Positions 1 through 6,310 of a DNA stretch of 11,565 nucleotides are shown here, one piece after another. Origin of the DNA: UBA5009 sp038043185 (GTDB lineage Bacteria; Bdellovibrionota; Bdellovibrionia; Bdellovibrionales; Bdellovibrionaceae). The DNA is taken from contig JBBTCO010000072.1 in NCBI GenBank assembly GCA_038043185.1, forward strand, positions 1-11,565, in the 5' to 3' direction. Positions within the stretch are counted from its first letter, which is position 1. Each line of letters begins with the position of its first letter. The translations under genes and the position numbers were made by a program. The notes beneath the pieces are model-generated. The model saw only the letters and a list, made by a program, of their open reading frames with translations. It did no database searches and had not been told where the DNA came from.

Positions 1-20
1 GAGCCAATTTTAATTTTACA

Positions 21-50
21 AATACCGGGAACTACCCGGTATTTTTGTTT
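21..50 (+). terminator. Intrinsic terminator of an upstream gene
   Basis: A perfect 9-bp stem (AATACCGGG at 21-29 with CCCGGTATT at 35-43) encloses a 5-nt loop and runs straight into a T-rich tail (TTTTGTTTTT). This is a canonical rho-independent terminator reading rightwards. It would end transcription of a gene left of the window and insulate the operon that begins at 129. On the opposite strand the tail is only weakly T-rich, so any bidirectional action would be poor. Confidence 0.85.
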
Positions 51-113
51 TTAGATTAAAATTTGGTGCAGAATGTTCGTGAGTAATTCCCGATATCTAC
101 AACGAGGGGTAGC

Positions 114-131
114 GGGGGGGAGTTTTTTGTG
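114..131 (+). promoter_or_regulatory. Ribosome binding site made of G7 and T6 homopolymers before a GTG start
   Basis: The start of the 108-aa gene is set by a run of seven G (114-120), then AG, six T (123-128) and GTG at 129. GGGGAG is the Shine-Dalgarno and the T6 tract is the entire spacer. There is no in-frame ATG nearby, so GTG is the likely start. Homopolymers in this position could alter SD-start spacing if they slip. No convincing -35/-10 pair was seen between the terminator and this site. Confidence 0.5.
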
Positions 132-455
132 AAATGGAATGATCTCGATCTAGAAATTCCGTTATCTGATTCGCAAGTCGGATCAATTGTACCTGTGATC
201 GAAAAATTCCTTAGAGAGAACCGGCATCACTTTTGCGAACCAAAAATAGAAAATAGTTTTCTGCGAATAAACTCGAGTGACCTCATTAACCTTTTAGACC
301 GAGCTGAATGTCTAAATGAGTTTGATCATTTTCGACTTAGAGCTCTTGCCATGAAAGCTATCTCAAAAATTGGAAGACGCAAAAAAGATCCACTCATTGT
401 GCAGCATTATAGACGTTGTGGGGAGATTGTGAGAGATTTAAAATTGCGGAAGTGA
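129..455 (+). CDS. Unknown 108-aa protein, first gene of the ABC-3C operon
   Basis: I do not recognise this protein. It is mostly helical in character and has no signal peptide or membrane segment. The C-terminal third is strongly basic (an IGRRKKD stretch and RDLKLRK at the very end), which would suit nucleic acid binding or contact with an acidic partner; that is inference. Start is GTG with a G-rich Shine-Dalgarno. The stop is separated by a single base from the ATG of the nuclease gene, so the two are almost certainly co-transcribed and translationally coupled. Standard ABC-3C loci are described with three components, so this gene is a candidate accessory subunit, regulator or antitoxin-like partner. 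Its size and coupling make it a real gene rather than a chance ORF. Confidence 0.75.
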   Translation: MKWNDLDLEIPLSDSQVGSIVPVIEKFLRENRHHFCEPKIENSFLRINSSDLINLLDRAECLNEFDHFRLRALAMKAISKIGRRKKDPLIVQHYRRCGEIVRDLKLRK

Positions 456-456
456 A

Positions 457-1410
457 ATGAAATTTGCATATGAAGATTTACATCATAAACAATTTGAAGA
501 ATTAGTAGTTTTAATTTGCCGAAAACTATTTGGGATTTCTGTTCAAAATTTTTCCGACGGAGCTGATGGCGGAAGAGATTCACGATTTTCTGGAACGGCA
601 GAAAATTACCCCAGCAAGTCGAATCCTTGGAATGGCAAAATAGTAATTCAGGCTAAACATACCAACGGCTACAATAAATCTTTTTCCGACACAGATTTTT
701 TCAGCAAAGGTTCTGAAAGTTGCGTTGTCGCTGATGAGATTCCAAAGATTAATAATCTCAAGTCAAAAGCGGAGCTTGATTTTTATATTCTTTTTTCAAA
801 TCGACGCTTAACTGCAAACGCAGAAGAAACCATTCGTAATGAAATAGCTGAAAAATGCGGATTGCCTGACACCTCAATTGGTGTGATTGGCGTTGAAACT
901 ATCGAATCATATCTAAAATCATTTTTAGATCTAGCTGCGCAGGTAAAGCTGGACCCCGTCGACTCCCCCTTAATAATTAGCCCAAATGATCTATCAGAAG
1001 TGATTGAGTATATAAAGGCCAATATTGATTTGAGCCAGGAGGCAGTTGATAAAGCCCCAACTCCAAGGACCCCATACGACAAGAAAAATCAAATAAACAA
1101 AATGACCACCGAATATGCAAAAGAGCAGCGGAAACGGTATTTGAAACATACCGATCAGGTTAAAAAATTTCTATCCGCACCAGAAAACATAGAAATCATG
1201 AATAAGTACTCGGTGGTTGCAGAAGAATTTAATCTAAAAATCCTCTCAAAGCGAAAAGACTATCAATCGTTCGACGAAGTAATGGAGTATGTTTTTGACT
1301 TGTTAGTGAATCGGGATGAGTTATTGAGGGGAAACAAACGTCTGACGCGGATCGTACTCTTTTACATGTATTGGAATTGTGATGTGGGGTTGAACGATGA
1401 GACTGCTTAG
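457..1410 (+). CDS. ABC-3C effector: PD-(D/E)XK (Mrr-like) nuclease with C-terminal helical domain
   Basis: The N-terminal 70 residues read as a restriction-endonuclease fold: a helix with FEEL (E14, E15), then the DGGRD loop (D41 as metal-binding aspartate), then a strand with IQAK (Q65, K67). This is the (E)-D-QxK variant typical of Mrr-like nucleases. A middle region of about 100-180 fits the rest of that fold. From about residue 205 to the end there is a separate helical domain ending in an aromatic, cysteine-containing strand (FYMYWNCDVG), in the style of the C-terminal domains described for ABC three-component systems. That domain is thought to dock the effector on the middle component and ATPase. 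The likely role is DNA cleavage on phage sensing, as cell defence or suicide. It abuts the 108-aa gene by one base and overlaps the next gene by 14 bases. SD GGAAG lies at 448-452. Confidence 0.8.
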   Translation: MKFAYEDLHHKQFEELVVLICRKLFGISVQNFSDGADGGRDSRFSGTAENYPSKSNPWNGKIVIQAKHTNGYNKSFSDTDFFSKGSESCVVADEIPKINNLKSKAELDFYILFSNRRLTANAEETIRNEIAEKCGLPDTSIGVIGVETIESYLKSFLDLAAQVKLDPVDSPLIISPNDLSEVIEYIKANIDLSQEAVDKAPTPRTPYDKKNQINKMTTEYAKEQRKRYLKHTDQVKKFLSAPENIEIMNKYSVVAEEFNLKILSKRKDYQSFDEVMEYVFDLLVNRDELLRGNKRLTRIVLFYMYWNCDVGLNDETA

Positions 1411-1642
1411 ACCCACTAAACATTCACATCCAGACAAGACTGTAGTCGCGGTTTCTCTTTTTATCTTTAAGAGATTAAAAAAGAAGCGGACTGAAGATTT
1501 TGAATCATTAAGAGCATATCTTCGATCAACGATTCCAGACTGTGATAACTTTTTTATACCGGCCCTGAACTTTCTATTTTTAATTGGATCAATTAATTAT
1601 AATTCCAAAAATGATTCCTTCGAATTCTTGAGGCCAACATGA
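1397..1642 (+). CDS. ABC-3C middle component, MC6-like
   Basis: This 81-aa protein begins with LLRPTKHSHPDKTV, then a basic helix (FKRLKKKR), and has FIPALNFLFLIGSI near its C-terminus, followed by a short strand ending SFEFLRP. That layout matches my memory of the ABC-3C middle component 6 family: the RPTKHSHPDKTV opening, the KRLKKKR helix and a PALNFL-IG segment. Middle components are small winged-helix-like adaptors joining effector and ATPase. The ATG at 1397 lies inside the end of the nuclease gene (14-bp overlap), with GGGG at 1386-1389 as a weak SD. Its stop overlaps the ATPase start as ATGA (1639-1642). The length is typical of the family. The subfamily number is from memory and should be confirmed by profile search. 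Confidence 0.82.
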   Translation: MRLLRPTKHSHPDKTVVAVSLFIFKRLKKKRTEDFESLRAYLRSTIPDCDNFFIPALNFLFLIGSINYNSKNDSFEFLRPT

Positions 1643-3432
1643 GGCTGTCACGACTTTATACAAATAAACCAGAGGCTTTTCAGCCGATAAATTTTAATCC
1701 TGGACTAAATGTAATTTTGGGAGAAATTCGCAAACCAGAAAACAAAAATAGAGATACGCACAATCTGGGCAAGAGTACCTTTGGAAGAATTTTAGATTTC
1801 TGTTTTCTACTAAAACGTGATAAAGATTTTTTTCTCTTTAAGCACCCAGGCATTTTCACTGATTTCATTTTTTATTTAGAAATTGATCTGGAAACAGGAA
1901 AGTATCTCACTATTCGCAGGTCTATCGAAGAAGCAACGAAGATCAGCTTTAAGAAGCATGATATCCCAAAGTCAGATTTCTCTAACCTTTACGAAAATGA
2001 CTGGGATCACTGGAATGTACCGTTTGATCGCTCTAAAGAACTTTTGGATGGAATTTTAGATATAACCCCAGCGAAACCATACGATTTTCGAAAAGTTTTT
2101 GGATACCTTCTGCGCACGCAGGATGACTACGGCGATGTTTTTCAGCTCAAAAAATTCCAAGGTCCACATTCTGACTGGAAGCCATATCTTGCTCATTTGT
2201 TAGGTTTCGATTCTCAACTTATTGAGCAGCACTATGAGAAAGAAGCTAGCCTTGAAGAACTAAAGCAGAGAGAAAATTTGCTTGGCACAGAAGTCGGTGG
2301 ATCTATCCAAGATCTCAGTAAAATAGAAGGGATGCTTTTACTAAAGCAAACGGATCTAACTAAGAAACAAAAGTTTATTGATGAGTTCGATTTTAATTCA
2401 GAAGATAAGGAAAAAATTAAAACCCTCGTTGAACAGGTCGACATCAAAACAAATGAGTTAAACTCAAGGCGATATTCCCTTACTCAGAGTAAATGGAAAA
2501 TTGAGCAATCCCTTCAAGATGAGTTAATTAAATTTAGTGTGAGTGAGGCTCAGGACCTCTTTAAGGAAGCGAAGCTATTATTTGACGGACAAATAAAAAA
2601 AGATTTTGAACAATTAATTTCATTCAATAAAGCCATTGCAAGCGAAAGAAAAGAATATTTGCTTCAAGAACTTCAAGATATAAATGGTGAATTGGTAAGC
2701 ATTGGTAAAGAAAGTGAGACACTATCTAGTGAAAGATCAAGGACTCTGTCATATCTGAGTAATTCTGACTCTGTTGGCAAGTATAAGATTTTGTCGTCTG
2801 AACTTGTGATTCTAAAGACTGATGTAGAAATTTTGAATCAGCGGCGGGAAGCCATTCACAAGCTTCAAGAGTTGAGAAAGCAGATTCGTTCTGTCTCAGA
2901 CGAAATGGAAGTTCTACAGACGAAAATTGAAGAAGATGTTGAAAACAAAAACTCAATGGCAGGGCTCTTCTCTTCCATTCGACTTTATTTCAACGAAATA
3001 ATTGAGGAAGTGATTAGCCGAAAGGCAGTGTTAAGTGTTTCTCCAAACAAAGAAGCGCATTTGGAATTCAAAGCAGAAATATTGGATTCAGCTGGGAACG
3101 CTACTAGTGCAGATTCCGGTCACACTTATAGAAAATTGCTCTGCATCGCCTTTGATATGGCAACAATCAGGGCATATTCAGATCAATCATTTCCGCGGTT
3201 TATATTCCATGATGGAGTTTTGGAGTCTTTAGATGATAGGAAAAAAGAGAAGCTTATCAGTGCGCTATATTCGTACTCAAACTACGGAGTTCAACAAATT
3301 GTGACGTTGATTGATTCTGACTTGCCTGTGGAAGAACAATCGAGAAAAAATATTTTTAATTCTGCTGACATAGTTTTGAATCTCCATGATGAAGGTACAT
3401 CAGGAAGACTCTTCAAAATGGATTCATGGTAG
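1639..3432 (+). CDS. ABC-3C ATPase, DUF2326 type, SMC/Rad50-like
   Basis: A 597-aa ABC ATPase of SMC/Rad50 layout. The N-terminal strand (PGLNVILGE) leads into a Walker A split by an insertion: G28, then about 13 inserted residues, then HNLGKST with K45. This long insertion is characteristic of DUF2326 proteins. Residues of about 200-440 are rich in heptad-like Glu/Lys/Leu and form a coiled coil. The C-terminal half of the head holds SADSGHTYRK (about 490-498) in place of the usual LSGGQ signature, and a Walker B-like FIFHDG with D525, where G follows instead of the usual E. That deviation may be normal for the family. It is the motor or sensor of the operon, probably acting on DNA or replication intermediates. 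SD GAGG at 1630-1633; ATGA coupling to the middle component. Confidence 0.85.
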   Translation: MRLSRLYTNKPEAFQPINFNPGLNVILGEIRKPENKNRDTHNLGKSTFGRILDFCFLLKRDKDFFLFKHPGIFTDFIFYLEIDLETGKYLTIRRSIEEATKISFKKHDIPKSDFSNLYENDWDHWNVPFDRSKELLDGILDITPAKPYDFRKVFGYLLRTQDDYGDVFQLKKFQGPHSDWKPYLAHLLGFDSQLIEQHYEKEASLEELKQRENLLGTEVGGSIQDLSKIEGMLLLKQTDLTKKQKFIDEFDFNSEDKEKIKTLVEQVDIKTNELNSRRYSLTQSKWKIEQSLQDELIKFSVSEAQDLFKEAKLLFDGQIKKDFEQLISFNKAIASERKEYLLQELQDINGELVSIGKESETLSSERSRTLSYLSNSDSVGKYKILSSELVILKTDVEILNQRREAIHKLQELRKQIRSVSDEMEVLQTKIEEDVENKNSMAGLFSSIRLYFNEIIEEVISRKAVLSVSPNKEAHLEFKAEILDSAGNATSADSGHTYRKLLCIAFDMATIRAYSDQSFPRFIFHDGVLESLDDRKKEKLISALYSYSNYGVQQIVTLIDSDLPVEEQSRKNIFNSADIVLNLHDEGTSGRLFKMDSW

Positions 3433-3441
3433 GTTTTTAAA

Positions 3442-3510
3442 GTGATCCCACTAGAGAATAGCCAAATATTTTATCAAAATCACGTATTCGAACAGCGGAA
3501 TATGAGATGA
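3442..3510 (+). CDS. Possible 22-aa leader peptide coupled to the AbiGi-like gene
   Basis: The 74 bases between the ATPase stop and the next gene hold one short ORF. It starts with GTG at 3442, eight bases after an AGG (3431-3433) that overlaps the ATPase stop. It ends in a TGA that overlaps the next ATG as ATGA (3507-3510). The peptide begins MIPLENSQ and ends QRNMR, with no recognisable function. The placement suggests that ribosomes finishing the ATPase could re-initiate here and then feed the AbiGi-like gene, which has no good SD of its own. It may equally be chance. Confidence 0.3.
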   Translation: MIPLENSQIFYQNHVFEQRNMR

Positions 3511-4568
3511 CGTTAGAAAGTCTAACCAATGGAAAATTTCTAAAGCCATTTATATGTTTAGTTAAGCTTAAATATCTTGGTCCTTCGGAGCGACGTTCTG
3601 AAGATAAATTACTGCACGATTTAAAAGGTGCATTTCCCTACTACTCTGAGTCTGATCTTCGACAGGTTATAGACAATTTCCAAAAACATTTATCTGAGAT
3701 TCCGGCAGGCTCTAGAAGAGATCAGTTGTCCAAGTGGTATAATTATTTTTATAACCATCGCTATAGCCAAGAAGCTGAGCAGATTAGCTCTCCTGATCTT
3801 TATCACTTTGTTAAAAGAGAATATCTTCTAACTATTCTTCAAAATGAATTTCTTTATCCAACTGCTCTTGGGCTCACCGAATACAAATCGTTACTTAGGG
3901 AATACGACGGTTGTTTTGCAAAGGAAAAGGATGAGCTTCTACAGAATGAAAACCTCCTAGAGCGGTGGCAAAGTTGCTCTAGCAAGATTTCGGAGTTGAT
4001 TGGGAAAGGAAAAAAAGTTTCAGCATTTAATTCTTATATAAAAAAAGAGTCTTTCTTGCCAGCTGTGAATTGTTTTACTGAGCTTCCGGTCAATCAAATA
4101 GGACTTCATGCCGACCATTATGGATCGTATGGAATTTGTTTCAGAAAAGACCAAGTTGTTCTAAAAGAATTCTTGTTTTCTTCTGAAATAGAAACAATGA
4201 GACATATTCGTCCAATTTATTACTGTGACAATAGTAAATGCTCATTGCCCTGGCTCATTTTAAACAAAATGATGTCAAATCCGAAGCCGACACGGGAGGA
4301 TGAGCGAAAATTGATGTCGGACCTCGCGCTCTTAAAACCAATTGATCGCACGCTATTGAGTCCAAAGAACCTATATAGTGTAATTTATGAAAGAGAATGG
4401 CGATATGTTTCGTTTGAGAGTCTTTTTACATTCAAAAGAAAAATGATTAAGAGAGTACTCATTTCGCGAGCGGATTATCAGAGATGGCTTGAAGGCAAAG
4501 AGGATAAAGTTATGGAAAATCTAGTGGCATTTTGCCAGGAGCATAATATTTTTATGGATATGGTTTGA
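3507..4568 (+). CDS. AbiGi-like abortive-infection family protein
   Basis: A 353-aa soluble protein with the motif order I associate with the AbiGi (abortive infection, 'antitoxin' annotated) family. LYHFVKREYLLTIL starts at about residue 98. NCFTELP follows at 188-194, then H201 and YGSYGI at 205-210, a PIYY strand at about 233, and EREWRY at 295-300. The N-terminal 95 residues are helical and not recognised. The opening 'YHF...L..IL' and the GxYGI/EWR pattern also recall ADP-ribosyltransferase-like and DUF2971-type folds, so an enzymatic effector role is possible; this is inference. It lies downstream of and co-directional with the ABC-3C genes, with no terminator visible between, so it may be transcribed with them. 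No AbiGii-like partner is visible. ATG 3507 has only a weak SD. The gene ends 28 bases before the 3' end of the convergent integrase. Confidence 0.6.
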   Translation: MTLESLTNGKFLKPFICLVKLKYLGPSERRSEDKLLHDLKGAFPYYSESDLRQVIDNFQKHLSEIPAGSRRDQLSKWYNYFYNHRYSQEAEQISSPDLYHFVKREYLLTILQNEFLYPTALGLTEYKSLLREYDGCFAKEKDELLQNENLLERWQSCSSKISELIGKGKKVSAFNSYIKKESFLPAVNCFTELPVNQIGLHADHYGSYGICFRKDQVVLKEFLFSSEIETMRHIRPIYYCDNSKCSLPWLILNKMMSNPKPTREDERKLMSDLALLKPIDRTLLSPKNLYSVIYEREWRYVSFESLFTFKRKMIKRVLISRADYQRWLEGKEDKVMENLVAFCQEHNIFMDMV

Positions 4569-4595
4569 TATGTAGCTACGGAAGCTAAGCCCAAG

Positions 4596-5572
4596 TCAAA
4601 TTAATGAAATCCCAGTTTTCAACTGCCGTGCAGATTTTGATTCCTTCTGGATCTGTTCCCAAATGTGAATGTACTTGCGGCTCGTGTTCAAATCACGATG
4701 ACCAAGCACCATCTGACAAAGAAACACGTTCCCAAATGTCAGCCCCGTAAACTGTGTTGCAAATGTGTGTCTGCACGAATGTGGCGTATAATGCCGAATC
4801 TTCAAATTTTCACACGCTCTTTTCAAAAGAACGCCAAAGCGCTGTTTATTCAAGCCATCGAATAAAAGATAATCCTCAAGCCACTGTGAACAAGAACAAG
4901 AAACAGTTCAGCAGCGCAGTCGTCCATTTGCTTGAGCTCTTGATATATTTTTAAAGTATCAGTTTCTGATATAACTTCTTCAGCATTTTTTGAATTTTCA
5001 AGATGACGAGCAAATTGTGTACATTTAGTCACGCGATCGATCTTATTTTTCCTATTCATAATTTTCAAAAAGGCGTTGAGCGCCTTTATGCACTGATTTT
5101 TTGTTGAATAAGCCAGTGTTGAATTACCTTTGACTGTTTTTACTGTCTCAAGCCAGCTCTTGAAATCTTCAAAGTGAATGTACCAATCATTCATATTGGG
5201 AAATGTATTTTGATTGATAAAGAAATTCAGAACGTAATGCTCCATATAATAAATGTCGTTTTTCCAATTGTTTGGAGATTCCTTCAGTCGCTCGTTTTTG
5301 AAAATTTCCATTAAGTCTTCAAAATTATGATAGCGAGATTTCCATTTTAAACGGCGAAGAATGCGAATTTTACAGGCTTCAATTTCAGACTCTTTTTGGC
5401 GACAAAATGTGTCAGCCTCATCATCCGAATTTAAATTCAGAGGAATTTCACCGACCCTGAGACGCACATTCTTTTTCAATGTACTGTCGTAGTACATGAA
5501 AACTCGTCTCTTTGTTTTTTTGCCGCGCCATTGCCAATACATATATCCTTCTGTCGTTCGCCGATACCACAT
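4596..5572 (-). pseudogene. Tyrosine recombinase (phage-type integrase), internally deleted and frameshifted
   Basis: Two - strand frames together make one integrase. The upstream frame (5572-4850) has an N-terminal arm-binding-like region (YWQWRGKKTKRR), a core-binding helical domain of about residues 85-185, and the start of the catalytic domain ending at HSGLR, with arginine I at residue 233. It then runs into a stop four bases into the next frame. The downstream frame resumes as YLLFDGLNKQRF and carries HSCR (HxxR box), LGH and the nucleophile in SRKYIH, ending at 4596. About 50-70 residues normally present between arginine I and this point, including the beta-hairpin lysine, are absent, so a small deletion plus frame change inactivated the gene. 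ATG at 5572 lacks an SD; ATG 5542 (AAGGA before it) is an alternative start. The 3' end faces the defence genes, as expected for an integrase at an element boundary. Confidence 0.85.
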
Positions 5573-5610
5573 TACAAAAAGTCATGTAATTTCCATTTGA
5601 ATAAAATAGT

Positions 5611-5633
5611 AAAAAATGGGCCATCCCTGGCCC
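5611..5633 (-). terminator. Intrinsic terminator of the two small - strand genes
   Basis: Read on the - strand, GGGCCA (5633-5628), a four-base loop and TGGCCC (5623-5618) form a 6-bp GC-rich stem followed by ATTTTTT (5617-5611). It lies 13 bases after the stop of the 142-aa gene and separates it from the integrase remnant, which would therefore need its own promoter. Confidence 0.75.
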
Positions 5634-5645
5634 TTTAAAAACCCA

Positions 5646-6074
5646 CTATTCAGATTGAGTTTTTTCAGACCCTGACCGATTGCGATCTATTGATCCGTTT
5701 AATGTCTCCGTCACAAACTTTAGCATGTCGGAATTTAATTCCTTATTGGCAAAGTCGACGTTTTTAGCAGAGATTTGACCGAGCACCAAAGCTTGACAAT
5801 CAAGACCGCATTTTGACAGCCAAGAATTGAAACTAGTTACTTCGTTCATGACAAGTGTCATCCGCGCCAAAATTTTCTGCTCATCACTTATTTCGGAGTC
5901 ATTATTTAAAGTGTCCTCCGGGTAAGCTTTCAAAATTGACCTGTAATACTTCATAGAAAAGGTCACCATAAGGCCCTGATCAGATAAAATATGACTGATC
6001 CATTTACCATTTTTTGAAACCTTAACCTTCACATTTTTTTCGATCTTGAGTTCAGGAAGTTTTTTTGATTCCAT
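5646..6074 (-). CDS. Unknown 142-aa protein
   Basis: I do not recognise this protein. It has a lysine-rich N-terminus (KIEKNVKVKVSKNGKW), a central helical part with WLSKCGLDCQ at about 83-92, and a polar serine-rich tail. No signal peptide, membrane segment or catalytic motif was seen. The start is well supported: a strong AAGGAG SD lies about 7 bases before the ATG and overlaps the stop codon of the preceding 64-aa gene, so the two form a mini-operon closed by the terminator at 5611-5633. It sits between the integrase remnant and the replication genes, where small regulatory or accessory proteins of integrative elements are common; a specific function cannot be given. Confidence 0.7.
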   Translation of the reverse strand: MESKKLPELKIEKNVKVKVSKNGKWISHILSDQGLMVTFSMKYYRSILKAYPEDTLNNDSEISDEQKILARMTLVMNEVTSFNSWLSKCGLDCQALVLGQISAKNVDFANKELNSDMLKFVTETLNGSIDRNRSGSEKTQSE

Positions 6075-6088
6075 AGTACATCTCCTTT

Positions 6089-6283
6089 TTATTGGTTTGC
6101 TCTTTCTCTAGTTCGATCTCGTGGTTTATGAGCAATTGAATAATCAACCTGCGCAGATACCTTGGTCGAATTTTTAGCGGGATCAATTTTAACGCCTTCA
6201 ATAACATCACCTCCTTCCAAATTCAGACTAAAGGAGGGGCAGGAAACTCTTTTTCGTGTTCCATTATTTGGATTTGATGACAT
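6089..6283 (-). CDS. Unknown 64-aa basic protein
   Basis: A short ORF upstream of the 142-aa gene (14-bp gap), divergent from the FHA-like gene with only 27 bases between starts. The sequence is polar, with a central GGDVIEGVKIDP stretch and a basic tail (HKPRDRTRERANQ). It has no recognised domain. ATG at 6283 has no SD. Inside the gene there is a perfect anti-16S complement (AAGGAGGTGAT at 6216-6206) that serves no start in this frame except a rare ATT. This makes the exact start, and even the reading frame, uncertain: a 49-codon TTG ORF in another frame (6201-6052) would use that SD. Co-transcription with the 142-aa gene is likely either way. Confidence 0.5.
   Translation of the reverse strand: MSSNPNNGTRKRVSCPSFSLNLEGGDVIEGVKIDPAKNSTKVSAQVDYSIAHKPRDRTRERANQ
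6206..6216 (-). promoter_or_regulatory. Perfect Shine-Dalgarno inside the 64-aa gene
   Basis: On the - strand AAGGAGGTGAT is fully complementary to the usual 16S 3' end. In the frame of the 64-aa gene it encodes EGGD. Eight bases after AGGAGG lies TTG (6201-6199), which opens a 49-codon frame that overlaps the 64-aa gene and runs into the start of the 142-aa gene. Either it directs a nested protein, or it is a coding coincidence that could pause ribosomes. Confidence 0.35.
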
Positions 6284-6310
6284 TTTCAGATCAATTAAAT
6301 AAGATGAGAT

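Noticed and set aside
783..1082. 99-codon - strand frame in the nuclease gene
   Set aside because: It lies antisense to a coherent nuclease ORF within a coupled operon.
4573..4587. TAGCT/AGCTA hairpin between the convergent AbiGi-like gene and integrase
   Set aside because: The stem is only 5 bp with no T-tract; too weak to call a terminator or attachment site, and no matching repeat was seen elsewhere in the window.
4665..4954. Two + strand frames over the integrase remnant
   Set aside because: They are antisense to the conserved HxxR/LGH/Tyr block; the residues show no protein-like pattern.
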